DNA of 64,000 nt from Chenopodium formosanum (Eukaryota; Streptophyta; Magnoliopsida; Caryophyllales; Amaranthaceae), in assembly GCA_024500155.1 (NCBI GenBank), contig CM044863.1, positions 9,169,501 to 9,233,500 of the forward strand, read 5' to 3'. Of this stretch, positions 24,559 through 36,983 are shown one piece after another (position 1 is the first letter of the stretch; each line of letters begins with the position of its first letter). A program made the translations under genes and the position numbers. The notes beneath the pieces are model-generated. The model had not been told where the DNA came from. It searched no databases and worked only from the letters and a program-made list of their open reading frames with translations.

Positions 24559-25137
24559 ACAACAAAACTAGGTCACAAAATTATGCATTCGGAAGCCAAA
24601 AACCCCATTATCATTCTTGTCTCCTAAGCAACATAAACAACAAACCCATTTCCTGAATTTAGCAGCAGAGAAGTATTTTTACCTCAGGTGCAGAAAAACC
24701 CCAGTAAAAATTCTTCCTTTCTTCCACATTTCTGAAGCTCAAATGGTAAAAAGTTGGCAAAACCCAGATTCAAAACCTCATTTCTACCCTATTTAACACA
24801 CAAATGGGTAAAATATGACAGTGCAACTCAGAAAGATTGGATTTTGCAAAGTGGATTGAAGAAAGTTTTCACCTTTTTGGATCAAAAAGTGTAAAAACCA
24901 GAACTTTAATGGAGTCTTGATAAGTTGAGCAATTCATGATGATCAATGCACCATAAATTTACCAAGAAAGGGGTAAATTTTGCACCTAACTTGTGTACTA
25001 CTAACAGGGGTTGCTGGGAAAGAATTCACAAGAATGAAAGAGAGGAATGAATTTGCTGCCACAGAAGAAGTGAGAGAGAAGAAGGAAGAGAGAGAAAGTA
25101 GAGAGAGAAAGTTGAGTAATAAATGAGAAGAGAGCAA
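24559..25137 (-). promoter_or_regulatory. 5' leader / promoter region of the CCR4-like gene
   Basis: On the coding strand the stretch corresponding to 25060-25125 is almost purely C and T (repeated CTTTCTCTCTCTAC-like motifs), as in plant CT-rich core promoters and leaders. No TATA box could be fixed with confidence. Confidence 0.4.
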
Positions 25138-25218
25138 TGCAGGTTCTCAAAACGGGCAGGGGGTGTAGGTGAAGACATTAAATGAGGAAGTTAATGCAAA
25201 AGGAAATTTATTTTTATT

Positions 25219-25665
25219 TAATTTTTTAATTAATTTAATCTTTTTTTTTTGGGAATTTTTTGATTGATTTTTGCCTAGATTCCTGCACACATGGGCTCTT
25301 TGAATTTTTTAATTTGAATTTTTAAAAAAATTTATTTAGTTTGAAATTTTGGAGAAAGAAAAACCTTCTCAATCTTTCATAAATTCTGTGTTTTTCTGCT
25401 GTGATAGTGCAATGAGTAAGCACCAAAGTATCCACTCTACTAATTTTTTGAGAGAAAGAGATAGAGCTATATATTAATCAAGAGTATCCACTCTACTAAT
25501 AGTATTGTATAAAATTAGAATTTGTAATTTAGGATTTTCTTTTTATTTTTTAATGCAATGAGTAAGAAATTTATTTTTTTTTTTGTATTTTTTAATTAAT
25601 TTAATCTCTTTTTTTTTGGGAATTTTTTGATTGATTTTTGCCTAGATTCCTGCACACATGGGCTT
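25219..25665. repeat. Direct duplication upstream of the CCR4-like gene, ~367 bp apart
   Basis: About 75 bp (TTTTTTAATTAATTTAATC, a T run, GGGAATTTTTTGATTGATTT and TGCCTAGATTCCTGCACACA) occur at 25219-25295 and again at about 25587-25663. Between them AGTATCCACTCTACTAAT is also repeated (about 25425 and 25485). This looks like local segmental duplication. Confidence 0.75.
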
Positions 25666-25742
25666 TTTATTTTTTTTTATTTTTTTTTTATTTCTTTTGG
25701 TGAGGATTATGCAATGTTTTATTAAGGAGAGTGTTATGTATA

Positions 25743-25999
25743 CTCTCTTTATTCCTTAATATTTACCACAAGTTTGATCGGTAATCTCTTTAATTATGTG
25801 TTTGTAAATTTGTAAAATTTTGAAAAGAAAAAAAAAATACTAGTGGATCAGATATTATAAAAACACAGTGAATCTAAAAAGATTTACTAACTATTTTTTT
25901 TTCCTTATTGTAGATTAATTGTTAATATGTGATTATATATCTTAAACTTAACTTTGAATTTTGAAATTAAACGTAACATACACCAAAGGATGGAGGGAG
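25743..25999. mobile_element. Stowaway-like MITE (degenerate)
   Basis: TA|CTCTCTTTATTCCTTAATAT on the left and CAAAGGATGGAGGGAG|TA on the right form imperfect inverted ends with a TA target. The ends are diverged and the interior is AT-rich. Confidence 0.5.
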
Positions 26000-26559
26000 T
26001 ATTGATGTGTATCAGAAAATGTAGGTATGATATAACTCTCAAAAACTTAATTGCTAAGTTAGCTAGCAAATTTCCATAAAAAAAAGTTAGCTAGCAATTT
26101 CTTCTACAGTATTAGGAGAGATGGAATGCTAACTATTCTCATATTTCGTACTCTATTAAATACTATAGGTATTTGCAATGAACAAGTCTTAATTAAGACC
26201 AAGCTATAGTTGTTTCACATTATGATGGAATGACAAATGTCAAAACGTCCTCTTAGAATTAAGAAAATATCTATTCAAATGAAAAATACATATCATTACA
26301 AATTGTTACTCCTAATAAATAATTAATTGAGTTATTATAAGATTGTTTAATACGGATTACTAAAGTTTTCTACAAATTGTATGTGTAGCCTTTACCCAAT
26401 TTACGAAATGGAAAGAAGTTTATTGTATTTCTAAATCCGTAATTGTAAGCCTTTGATTTGTTCTCTTTATTATTGTTTGTGTCCCCGTAATGGTGTGATA
26501 TGAGTCATATGACATTAATTATCTAGCATCCCATCCAATAAAATTATGAAAAACATGTG

Positions 26560-26650
26560 CTCCCTCCGTCCCTAAATTACATTTCTCTTTCTCTCTATTA
26601 TGTGAGGAATAAATGCTAGAAAGAAGAATGTAATTTAGGAACGGAGGGAA
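26560..26650. mobile_element. Short Stowaway-like MITE, 91 bp
   Basis: CTCCCTCCGTCCCTAAATTA at the left end is matched in reverse at the right end (GTAATTTAGGAACGGAGGGA), so the terminal inverted repeat is about 24 bp with one mismatch. TA follows on the right; the left flank is TG, so one target copy has mutated. Confidence 0.75.
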
Positions 26651-27737
26651 TAACATATAGTGGATTGAAAAATAATTGGATTTATTAGAATATATTGTTA
26701 CGGAGTAATAAATAGATAGAGAAACTAACCCTAAAAATTGAACTCTTATTCGTTGTGCAAAATATTACAGCAAGAGAATTATAATTGAAACATATATAAA
26801 ATGTAAATCAAAATGAGTAAAGTATAATGCGGTGAAAGGAAAATTTATTATTATCCATGGAGTATATATATTTGAAGAAATGACATGTCTAATAAAATCA
26901 TAAAATTAGATATCTGAATATATACATTTATGAATGGAGGGAGTAATATAATAATCGAATTGATACTATGCATATATGTTGCTAGTCTCAAATTCTTAGT
27001 TAAAATAACATAAGTACTTAATTATATTATAGAGTAAAAGGTGAGTTTTATAGAATAATTTGAATAATATAAATTTATTAATGAATTTTGTCACAAAATA
27101 ATAATACTCTAAGCAAGAAGATCAATATAAAGCAGAAGGATTATACTTTTTAATTAATGTGCACACATTAACCTAATCAAAATGGTATAGATCAGATTAG
27201 GTGGTATTGTGTTACATTTAAAAGAAAAAAAAAATAGAGTAAACAAATATACAACCTTTAGTGTTGCACGTAAATGTTTTAATGCATTTTCTAAATTAAT
27301 ACTACATTAATTGGTGTTGTTTGATTAGACTTAATATTTTCAATTTATATTAACTTTAAGAAACCAAAAGAGATGTATAATGCGTAAATCATTTATTTTA
27401 CACATAAATGCAATACTAATAAATTGAAAATAACGTTAGGGCATCCACGACAATGGGATTACATTTTTTGGTAGCTAGATTCTGTGTACCCTTGTTTTTT
27501 GGCCACATCAAATATTATGAATTAGATTTGGATACAACAACAATAAGGACTCCCCGAGATCTATTACTGAGTAGTATTTACGACATTCATTTAATATCTA
27601 CATGAGGAGCAATGAATTATCATAAAATTCGAATAATGTATAAAAGGGAGGGAAAACATTTTTTCATACAATAATTCTAGTGTATATGAGAATATGAGTG
27701 TACCACAAAAATCTTAATTTTCATTGTTACAAGTTGT
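26651..27737. other. AT-rich intergenic DNA
   Basis: There is no gene. A Stowaway-type end (GAATGGAGGGAGTA) lies at about 26933-26946 without a partner I could find. GGGCATCCACGACAATGGG at about 27439 resembles a plant MITE terminus but also lacks a clear partner. Confidence 0.4.
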
Positions 27738-27740
27738 TAA

Positions 27741-28253
27741 AGGTTTGTTCACTTCAGCTTAATTTTTAGTTTAGTCCAGTTCAGTTCCAATTAGTTCAGT
27801 TCATTTCACTTCACTTCACTTCAGTTCAGTTCAGCTCAATTCCTAATTTTCTTTTCTCATAAACAATTCATTTCAACTTTTAGGGCTTGTTTGGTTGATG
27901 TAGGAAGTAAATTCCCATGGGAAATTCTAATTCATGGGAAATTACTTCCTTTATTAAAATTCCTAGGAATTACATAAATATGTTTGGTTGTCATGTGGGA
28001 ATTTATAAATCATGGGAATTGTGAATGACCAAGGGAGGGGTGGGTAAGTAACTTCCCATGTTTTGTAGGAAGTGAAAATTCCCATGAATTATGACTTCCC
28101 CCATTTTTACTTTTTAATGTCAACCAAACAACATACCCAAAGAAAATTCATGGGAATTTTGAGTGCCCATGGAAATTAAAGGCAACCAAACAAGCTCTTA
28201 ATTTCCTTCTCTCATAAATAATTCAGTTCACTTCAATAAATCAGAACATGCCC
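27741..28253. mobile_element. Tourist-like MITE interrupted by a second MITE
   Basis: The ends AGGTTTGTTC and GAACATGCCC are imperfect complements, flanked by TAA on both sides (27738-27740 and 28254-28256). The GTTCAGTT-rich interior is, on the other strand, clearly related to the 128-bp element at 12517-12644 (GGGCATGTTC, TATTGAA, AACTGAA). It is split by the 315-bp element at 27883-28197. Confidence 0.65.
27883..28197. mobile_element. Tourist-like MITE nested in another MITE
   Basis: It starts GGGCTTGTTTGGTTG and ends CAACCAAACAAGCTC, inverted with one mismatch. TTA lies immediately outside both ends (27880-27882 and 28198-28200), the usual Harbinger target duplication. The interior is built of AATTCCCATGGGAAATT-like inverted blocks. 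Confidence 0.8.
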
Positions 28254-28833
28254 TAACAATTCTTTAGTTATAAGGGTATGGAGTAAAACTCATTACTCTC
28301 TTTGTTCCTAAATAAACGTTTTATTTTCTTTTTTTTTAAAAGATTTATTTCGTACCACATATATAGTAGAAAATGAATTAGAATACGGTATTGTGGATAA
28401 ATAATAGTGATAATAGCCTATTGCTTATCGGTGATGTAAGAAAAATAAATTAATGGAGGTAGATGAGTCTTGTTGATTAAAAGTGAAACAAAAAGTTAGT
28501 TGATTTTATATACATATACTCGTAAGAAATAAGGCTTTTCGTTATGACATGGACAATAAATTTTGAGAAAAATGAGGTTTTATTTAGAGATCGACATATT
28601 GAATATTAATAAAGTGTATTTTTATTTCAAACCATTCAATACATATATAAGGAATGTAGAATAGTAAATTTTATGGACTTAACAAATTACAAAATTAAAT
28701 CACTAGGTGTTTAACCAATTACCCCATCAATTACGAATACGAAAGATATTAGGTAGTCAAAATAGTTGTCAAAGTTGACTTTAAATTTTCTCAGTTTTTG
28801 TTTTCTATCTCATCCTTTTATTTTTCCTAATAT

Positions 28834-28857
28834 TATATATATATATATATATATATC
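28834..28857. repeat. (AT)n microsatellite
   Basis: About twelve AT units in intergenic DNA. Confidence 0.9.
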
Positions 28858-29712
28858 GTTTTTTCTTTTAGCTTTAAATCAATAATTTATTAATTTAATA
28901 GGTAATACAATACAATAATAATGTTCAATCACTACTCACTAGAGTTGATATAGGCTGAGCACTACGCCTAACATAAATTAATATAGGATACACTTCAATA
29001 TAACGACATAAGAGTATAAGACTATCCTTCTGTCAAAAAAAAAAAAAAAAAAAAGTATAAGACTATCCCAATATATTAGAGTACTAATTACACTTTTTAG
29101 TTAATAATGTGAATCAAACTAAGGGTCAACTAAAAGTCTAAAACAATTTTGCATGGAATTTAAATTAAAGATAGCTATATATGTACATTTGGCCCCAACT
29201 TAAATCGAGATAATCGTGAAAACTATGGGAATAATGATGATGGGTGTACGTTGAAAATTGATAAATTATCAACATGCAACGCACAAATATGATGATGCTG
29301 GTACTACCAATAATAAAGTAAGAGAAATTGTATGTAATAATTAGATGACTTTGTGTAAAAAATAAAATAAAATAAAATAAAAATTTAGTAAGAAAGTAAA
29401 TGTGAAAAATGTAATATATTTTAGGATGAAATCGTAAAAGAGCTTTAGTACTTTTTCAAAAAAAAAAAAAAAGAGCTTTAGTAGCTCCAATGGTACAACT
29501 ATTACATACTTCGTATAAAACTACATAACATCATCCTTAGCTTGTAAGAAACAATCGGCTTGAAACAAGAATTTGCCTTCGAACATGCTTCAGGAGATAC
29601 CCAATAATGTTACCATTGTTATCTTTACATCTCATATACCTTTGATCTTGGAGAATGGAAGGAAAAGCATAGAACAAGAAGAGCAAAGAACACACAACTG
29701 TTGGTTGTTAAC
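28858..29712. other. AT-rich intergenic DNA
   Basis: No gene or clear transposon. Poly(A) runs lie at about 29036-29054 and 29458-29472; each is followed by a short copy of its upstream flank (AGTATAAGACTATCC and AAGAGCTTTAGTA). This pattern fits small poly(A)-tailed retro-insertions or slippage but is not conclusive. Confidence 0.35.
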
Positions 29713-30077
29713 AATAACACGAGCTCAAAAAGACACCACTAGTCCTTAGCATAGGCAACAGGGGTAGGAACAACAGACGTTGGCAACACACTCAAAGTCA
29801 CTTTTGAAGGTGACTCGGTAACCTTAACTTTGGATACCTTTGGCCTCTTCTATAAGAATAAAACCATTACTATACCAAACTAAAAACCCCCCAAATAACA
29901 CGAGCTCAAAAAGACACCACTAGTCCTTAGCATAGGCAACAGGGGTAGGAACAACAGACGTTGGCAACACACTCAAAGTCACTTTTGAAGGTGACTCGGT
30001 AACCTTAACTTTGGATACCTTTGGCCTCTTCTATAAGAATAAAACCATTACTATACCAAACTAAAAACCCCCCAAAT
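29713..30077 (-). pseudogene. Tandemly duplicated terminal-exon-like fragment (function unknown)
   Basis: A 181-bp unit is repeated twice (29713-29893 and 29894-30077), essentially identical. On the minus strand each copy has a good acceptor (TTTTATTCTTATAG) followed by a 37-codon open frame ending in TAG: 29739-29849 and 29920-30030. The peptide starts KRPKVSKVKVTESPSKVTL and ends VPTPVAYAKD. No upstream exon was found, so this looks like a stray, duplicated last exon from another gene. I do not recognise the family. Confidence 0.5.
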
Positions 30078-30116
30078 GAAACTTAAGGGAACCCCATATG
30101 GCTAAGATAAAAGTTT

Positions 30117-30501
30117 GGAAATTTTGTGAAAAACTACCTATTATAATCCAGAATTTGCGAGAAACTACCTATTAAAAAAATGTTATAATTGACTATCTAA
30201 TTTTTTAAAAATGTTGTAATTTACTACCTTTACGCCGGATTATGAAGGAGTTTGACCAAAATTCTCCGGCATTGACTTGGTCACGTGACACTTGGTGAAA
30301 GAAAAGGGTCATTAAGTGTCACGTGATGGTCATGTGACCAAGTCAACACCGGAGAACTTTGGTCAAACTCTTTCATAATCCGGCGTAAGGTAGTAAATTA
30401 CAACATTTTTCGAAAATTAGGTAGTCAATTACAACATTTTTTTTAATAGGTAGTTTCTCGCAAATTTTGGACTATAATAGGTAATTTTTCACAAAATTTC
30501 C
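30117..30501. mobile_element. Mutator-type MITE, 385 bp, 9-bp target duplication
   Basis: The element is almost one long hairpin: GGAAATTTTGTGAAAAACTA on the left is mirrored by the CACAAAATTTCC end. Inner blocks TTACGCCGGATTATGAA.GAG and TTGACTTGGTCACGTGACA are also mirrored. TAAAAGTTT flanks both ends (30108-30116 and 30502-30510), a perfect 9-bp duplication, which is the Mutator signature. It has no coding capacity. Confidence 0.88.
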
Positions 30502-30510
30502 TAAAAGTTT

Positions 30511-31884
30511 TTCAAAGCCAAAAATAGAAGAAAATAGACGGTAAAAATTAAATTGGGTAGAACGGAAATAAAATCCGATCTACTATCTGCATCCAATGCT
30601 AGCAAATGACATGATTTAGGTAATGAGTGCAATTCTACTAATTAATTACTTCCGCAAAATCAACAAAGATTTGTAATTTGTAAAGTGCATGTATTTGCAT
30701 GTTAATCAATCAAGCCAGGTCAAAATCACCGCAATAGTGCTTAATAATGATTATGACCAAGGTAGGTTAATGATTTATATCATTGGAGTTGAGCTAATGA
30801 CTTTAAAAGGCCAATTACATTTATTTCCATGTTAAATGTTCATCAACTTGATTATCTTTTCCAATCAAGAATTTAAAGAGGTGGTTTTTTAGATAACAAC
30901 ATAATAATGAAATATTTTGTGTGGATTATGGAACTACAATTTCGAATACGGAGTAATTTTTTGACATGTTCTGTATAAACTAATAATTTCTATTTTCTAC
31001 ACGATTCACCAAGGGTTCGTTTGGCATCACTGTGATTTTTTGTTTTTTTAAAATCATATGATATATGTCATATAATGAATCAAAAGTTAGTCAAACTTAT
31101 TAAAATCATGATAATTTTGAAAACTGACAACAGAAAAGTGGAAACACTTTTTTTTCTTGTTTTCTATTTTTAATTTTTTGTTTTAAAAAAAAAAACTGAA
31201 AGCTGAAAACAAAAAATAATGCTTCTCTCCACCATAAACTGAAAGCTAAATACAAAAAGTAATTTTATACTTCTCTCCACCATATACTAGCGCAACAATT
31301 ATCAAAGTGACAAATCTAACATATCAGGGCTTTGGGTATTGTAAAATTTGGAGTGCAATAATATATAGGAATATTGTGCATGTGTTTATTTATTGAACCA
31401 CATATGTTTTACGATGCTGAAGTGATACCTCCTATTTTTTTTAGTTGCAACTTTGTAATATTTTATATCTCAAAAATGATATCCCAAAGTTGTAATTTAA
31501 AAAAATCGGAGGTAGTATTTGGACTCCAGCCCTCACCCTCGCTTTTGAACATTCATTATGTCCTATTTAATTTATTGTGTGAGCTACATTATTTGCATAA
31601 ATCTATGTATATGAACAAATTAAATTATAGCAATAAAGCATTTCTTTTTTTTAGTTTAGCATTTCTAATGTAAGGGATGGAGGGAAATAGATCGAGACTT
31701 TAAAAAAAATGTGATTAATACTTTGATATGACTAATAATAAAAGCTCATAACACATGCATCTCGGCAAAAAATGGGCTTGATTATATCTGGTAAGATACA
31801 AATGCTTGTTTGTAGTAGATCATCATTGCAATTAGAACAAGAAAGTTATTTATTGTCACGGTGTTGACAAATTAGTGTCGAAAT

Positions 31885-31886
<2 letters not shown>
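30511..31886. other. AT-rich intergenic DNA
   Basis: No supported gene. The open frame at 31374-31673 is AT-driven. A TTCGTTTGGCATCAC motif near 31018 resembles a MITE end but has no partner I can find. Confidence 0.4.

Positions 31887-31961
<75 letters not shown>
31887..31961. repeat. Compound (TA)n(GA)n microsatellite
   Basis: About 21 TA units run directly into about 16 GA units. Confidence 0.95.
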
Positions 31962-31964
<3 letters not shown>

Positions 31965-32400
31965 AAACTCAAATTGAGCATTGCTTCTTCGTCATTGTGT
32001 ACAAATAATAAATTATTTGTTTCATCTTTAATTGTGTCCCTCACAAAATGACAATTTGATTCAATATATTTCGTTCTCTCGCGAAACATTGAATTTTGAG
32101 CAATATAACGCTAACTCACCCTTTAATTCCAAGTAGATGCTTTGACAACTTTTTAATTTGAAACTCACATCTTATAGACCATTAAACGATGTACTTCGCT
32201 TCAACCGGTGATCTAAATATCACGAGTTATTTCTTGATTTCTAAGACACGGGAGGAAAAACCAAGCAAATACGGTATACAAACAAACCAATCAACAATCT
32301 CCTTGTATATACTAAGTGAACAACTAGCCTAATCAAAGTCACACCATCCTTCAAAATCTAAATCACTATCAGATCATAGAAGGACAACCATCTTGTTGAT
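31965..32400 (-). pseudogene. Decayed Ty1/copia retrotransposon remnant (RNase H end of pol)
   Basis: In frame on the minus strand the piece ending near 31970 reads RERTKYIESNCHFVRDTIKD, which matches the copia motif HERTKHIEvDCHFVRdki. Upstream in shifted frames are recognisable traces of the preceding motifs: RSPVEAKY (for RSSAEAEY), LLGFSSRVLEIKK (for lG..LISWKSKK) and SDSDLDFEG (for SDSDWAG). Several frameshifts and stops separate them. No LTR was found, so this is an old relic. Confidence 0.7.
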
Positions 32401-34261
32401 GAAAAATTTCAATCCTTTAGGCTTTAGCTCTTGTTTCCTTGAGTCCCAAATCTTTTTACTTTAGTCGTTAAGAAAGTGTAAAATTGTGTTGGTACTTTTT
32501 AGGAATCAGCCAATGAGGTAGGTATGAGAGTGTAATGGATATGCCCCAACTAGACATTGAAGCCCAAACATCGGAGCCCATTCCGCGGCAAATACACGTA
32601 TATTTAAGCCAAACTTCATTCCAAATTTCAAAGACTACAAATTTCCGTTATACTACTTGCATCAATTTACCAAATGAGTTTATAGAATAAACTATTCTAT
32701 GACCAAATAGTATAACAATAAGAAAATAAAATATTGATTATATCGTGGTTCCATGTATATGAATACATGATACAGCTAATTGTACTATGAATATGAGATA
32801 GAATGCTAGATTAGTTGGCTAGTTCTCCGACTTTCAGGAGTGAGGTCAGAGGTCGAATTATTACTATGAATATTGTCTTGCATATATTTTCAATTTGTGA
32901 AATATGATTATTTCACTTGAATCTTTTGAGCTTAAAGTAGTGAGGTTTTTCTAATACTCTAATAGTCATATTAAACAAAATTCTTATAACCTTTTAAATT
33001 AGACTAATTCTGACATCAAAGTATTAAACAATAGCCTTAAAGAATTAGACTATTATATTGACAAATTAGTGTTAGAATTAGGTTTTCTAATATCATTTTT
33101 TACAATAGTCTAATTTTTACAGAACTCTTGCATAGCCATTGTAAAGAAGAGAATATCTCTAAGAACCTCAACCGAAGTAAATTTTTAGAGTGTTTAACCA
33201 ATTAACGATCATTCTTTAAGAATTAGAGTATTGTAAAAAAAATGATATTATCTTATAACCTTTTGAATTAAACAAAAGGAAACAAAATTGGCATTTGACT
33301 GCAAACATGCTAAAACAAAGGAGTACATAAGTGACTGATTAGAAATATAGAGCTCAACTAAACAAAGAGCCTAACTAAACATCCTAGTTTCTAGAATTTG
33401 CAACTAAGCACAAATATTAATAAACTTATTATAATGTATGTCAGTTTTTTATTTAATAAGATCTCCTCGATTATGTAGAAGTTGATAATCAATTTTTTAT
33501 TTTTCTTTTTCATATTTTTTGGGTTTATAATAATCTAGTTGTTTGAGACTAGTTAATTGTAAAGACCAAAAAGCTTGGTTGTGTGTTTATAGACCTTGGT
33601 CGGCTACTTGGGTCAGTTGAATTACGACGCTATTCTTTCTTCAACGCGTTGACGAACAATCTTAGAAGCTCTGTTACTGAGGTTGCCACAAAAAAAGATG
33701 AGCCATCAGCCTACCAAAATGGTGAATAACACCATCGCACAAGTATATGTATTATGCTACCCCATTTCCGAGGTCGTCCTCGAACACGGGTTATGTTACA
33801 CCCATCTTCGAGACAGAGGTCTGTTTACAGTTTTTGAATCATGAACTAAGAATATCTTCTGTATGACCGTATTCATCAGTCTTTATGCCCCCTAATCGAG
33901 TGAACTGATCACGAGTTTAGCTTAGATCAACTCAACTCAAGTTCAACTCGGGCTTGAACAGTTCAGCTCAAGATCAGTTGAATTGGAGCTACTTTTAGAT
34001 GGATCTGTCATAAAATAAAAGATTGAACAAAGATAACTAGTAGATAAACAAATATAACAAGTAAAGTATAACATAGATGTGTCCTGAGTAATAATATAGC
34101 CTAATATACAAGCCTCAAAACAGAGACCAAAATTATAAATGTATTTTTAAAAAAAAAAAAAGTAAAAGAACAATGGCCTCATGTCATGTAGACACCAAAG
34201 GCAAGATTAATTATAACAAATGTCATAGAAATAATTAAAAATTGTATAGGGTATAGCACCA
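32401..34261. other. Intergenic DNA downstream of the SAP-like gene
   Basis: No gene recognised. A less AT-rich patch at about 33590-33900 (GGTCGGCTACTTGGGTCAG) looks like part of an old repeat I cannot classify. A weak inverted repeat lies around 32970-33250. Confidence 0.35.
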
Positions 34262-36917
34262 TTATTCTTTCTTTGTATCTGTATGTTCTCCAACATCTCC
34301 AACATATAAGCAAACCTGCATAATACCACAATAAATATAATCAATAACAGACATCACTAATATTCAAAACTCAGCAAAAGTGTCGCATTTGAACGAGTAT
34401 CTAGCACAATATCTATCATTTTGTTTAGTGTTTATATTAAAGACCTACAATTTTATAACCAGGAAGTCAGGACCATAGTGCATTTAAATTATTGGTCAGG
34501 AGTGTAAAAGACAAGCGAAAGCAGCAATAGGCACAGTTGATTATAGAGGGACAGCTGAACAGGTACAAGTGTAATACAAAGAAGAAAAAATTAAAATATA
34601 TAAATTTAACTCCTTCACCTCTGACATCTCAGAACCATAAGCTTATACTATAATATCAAAGCCAATGAAATTGATGAAATGAACAAAATTCACATGAAAA
34701 TTTACAAATCTTGGGGAGTTCCAGAAAGTAAATATGTTAACGAATTTCAGAATTTGTATAGGCAGAGGCCATAGACAATAGGTACTAACCATAAATTCCT
34801 TCTCAGCTTTCAACAAGTACCATGACAACTTCAATTGTGTCTCAGCAGCTCACTGTCACAGCAGGGAAAAAAAACTGTCATTTCAGGAACACAAATACAA
34901 CTGAATATATCAGCACGAGCGTAAGCCTATACACCGAGCATCAATGTGAATGTTCATTGAGCTATAATCTGGCACTTGTCTCATAAAGACTCCAAGGCAT
35001 CATCCACAATTATATTACATAATCTGGTAAACAAGTTTAGAGTCGAGAAATCTGTACTCAAAAACATTTGACAATCTATCAAAACAATCTTGTTTGATTG
35101 TTTGGCAAATAAATCTGAACACAGCTCCAGCTACCTAATTCCAAAAACTGAAATATACAGATTTAGTTACTCAAAAACACAGGTAACTCCCAAATTGGTT
35201 CCTAATCTCACCGTACCCATAAAGGCTATATTAAACATAGACCATTTACATGACTCATCATTTTCTCCCCTGCATACCATTGCATTATTCTCAATCACGG
35301 AATGCCTAATTTGGTATTACACTTAAAACTTTAAATTTCAGAACATAATTATTAAACAAAAAAAATGAACAAATTCATAGAAGATCCCCGCAGGTGGGGG
35401 GGGGGGGGGGGGGGGGGTCAACAATATATAAAAAATCTACTTTTACATGTCAAAACACAACTAATTCATACTTGAGCATTATAGGTTCGATCTAATAACT
35501 ACACATTAATCAAGTTCAAACCTCTTCTTTCACAGCAAAGTTATACCTTTTATGGATTAAACCATGCCTCGCATTTTTTAAAAAAAAAGTCAATCAAGAG
35601 TTGCTAAGGCTAATACGAGTATACAGCAGCAACGTTCAGAGTGGATCCAGCCATATGCATCAAGTGGAATTGTCAAGGATTATTATGTATAGAACAATCT
35701 AATTACAGTATTACCTAGGATGCTTAGACAGCATATGCTTTCTACATCACCAGATAAAATCAATATTGTGTGTTCAAAAGTAAATGGTTTTCAAAGCATA
35801 CAGAAAAATTATGGATGCAAAGCTCGGACAAAACTGAATTAACCAAACTACATAATCAATCATCAGAAAGAGGATCCAATCACATTACAGTAAGCGTAGC
35901 AACTCCTGCTAAACAAGCAAAATGGAATTCAACTGATTTGTAAAACAAATATAATACTGCAAGTACCAATCAACTTTTTGGTGAGAGTACAGGGTGTGTG
36001 CAATGGTGGATGGGTGGGTGAAAGAAAGAGAGAAACTAAATGGAGTGGAGGTAGGAAAAGAATGACATGGAATGAAAGTAAACCTTAGCAAAAAGCCGTG
36101 ATGATCTTCTATGCTTTGAATTAACATTTCCATCAAGCTGCTTTGAAGACCTCAAATTCTTTGCCTCAGCATTCGCAAGTTTACTCGGATGCTCAACGCT
36201 GTTTAAATGTCTTCTCTTCTTGTGCTCCCCAGTAGATTCTGAATCCGAAGACTTTTTCCGGGGCTTCTCCATTAGGTTATTAGAATTCAAGCATCTGAAT
36301 AATAAGCAAATTAAGTTATTAGGTAAAACAAGGTAAATCCTGAATAAAAATCTTCTTTTTTGAGGTAGTGAGCTTACTTTGATCCCTCCCTTCTATTTCC
36401 AGCGTTGCTCTTACCCTGCAATGTAAGTATTACTTAGAACCTAATACAGTGATTTTGTGAATGATGGAAGCCAGGATGAAAAAGAAAATGCACTTCTGAC
36501 CAATGTGAGTATCATGATGATCTTTATTTTAAAAAAATGTTATTCATATATGTTACTGGAAAAAAGTTATTCATATGAGTATCATGATGATCCATAGGAA
36601 CCCCTATCTTCTCTACAAGAAGAGAAATTCAAGCTGACAGAATCAGCCCTCAGGACTTTGTGCACTATTCTTATTAAAGTTGAGGGCATGGAGAAGAGAG
36701 AGAAATAAGGAAAGCCAAAAATTTAACCAAAATTCAAATATGCTGCTGTGGAACTAGAGGATTCCCAGCAGCCAGCTAACAAAAGATATTATTCAAGAGT
36801 TGTTCCTTGGTCATTCAATTAGCTAAAATCCAGAACGATAAGGGAGTATTGTAAGAAAGGCGCAGGTTTTTATATATATTTTTCAGTATTATTAGAAAAT
36901 TCAATCCTTCCAGCTCG

Positions 36918-36983
<66 letters not shown>

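Noticed and set aside
32800..32865. Second tRNA-derived SINE head (AGTTGGCTAG ... AGGTCGAATT).
   Set aside because: Only the B-box-like part is fair; the A box is poor and no body or tail is visible.
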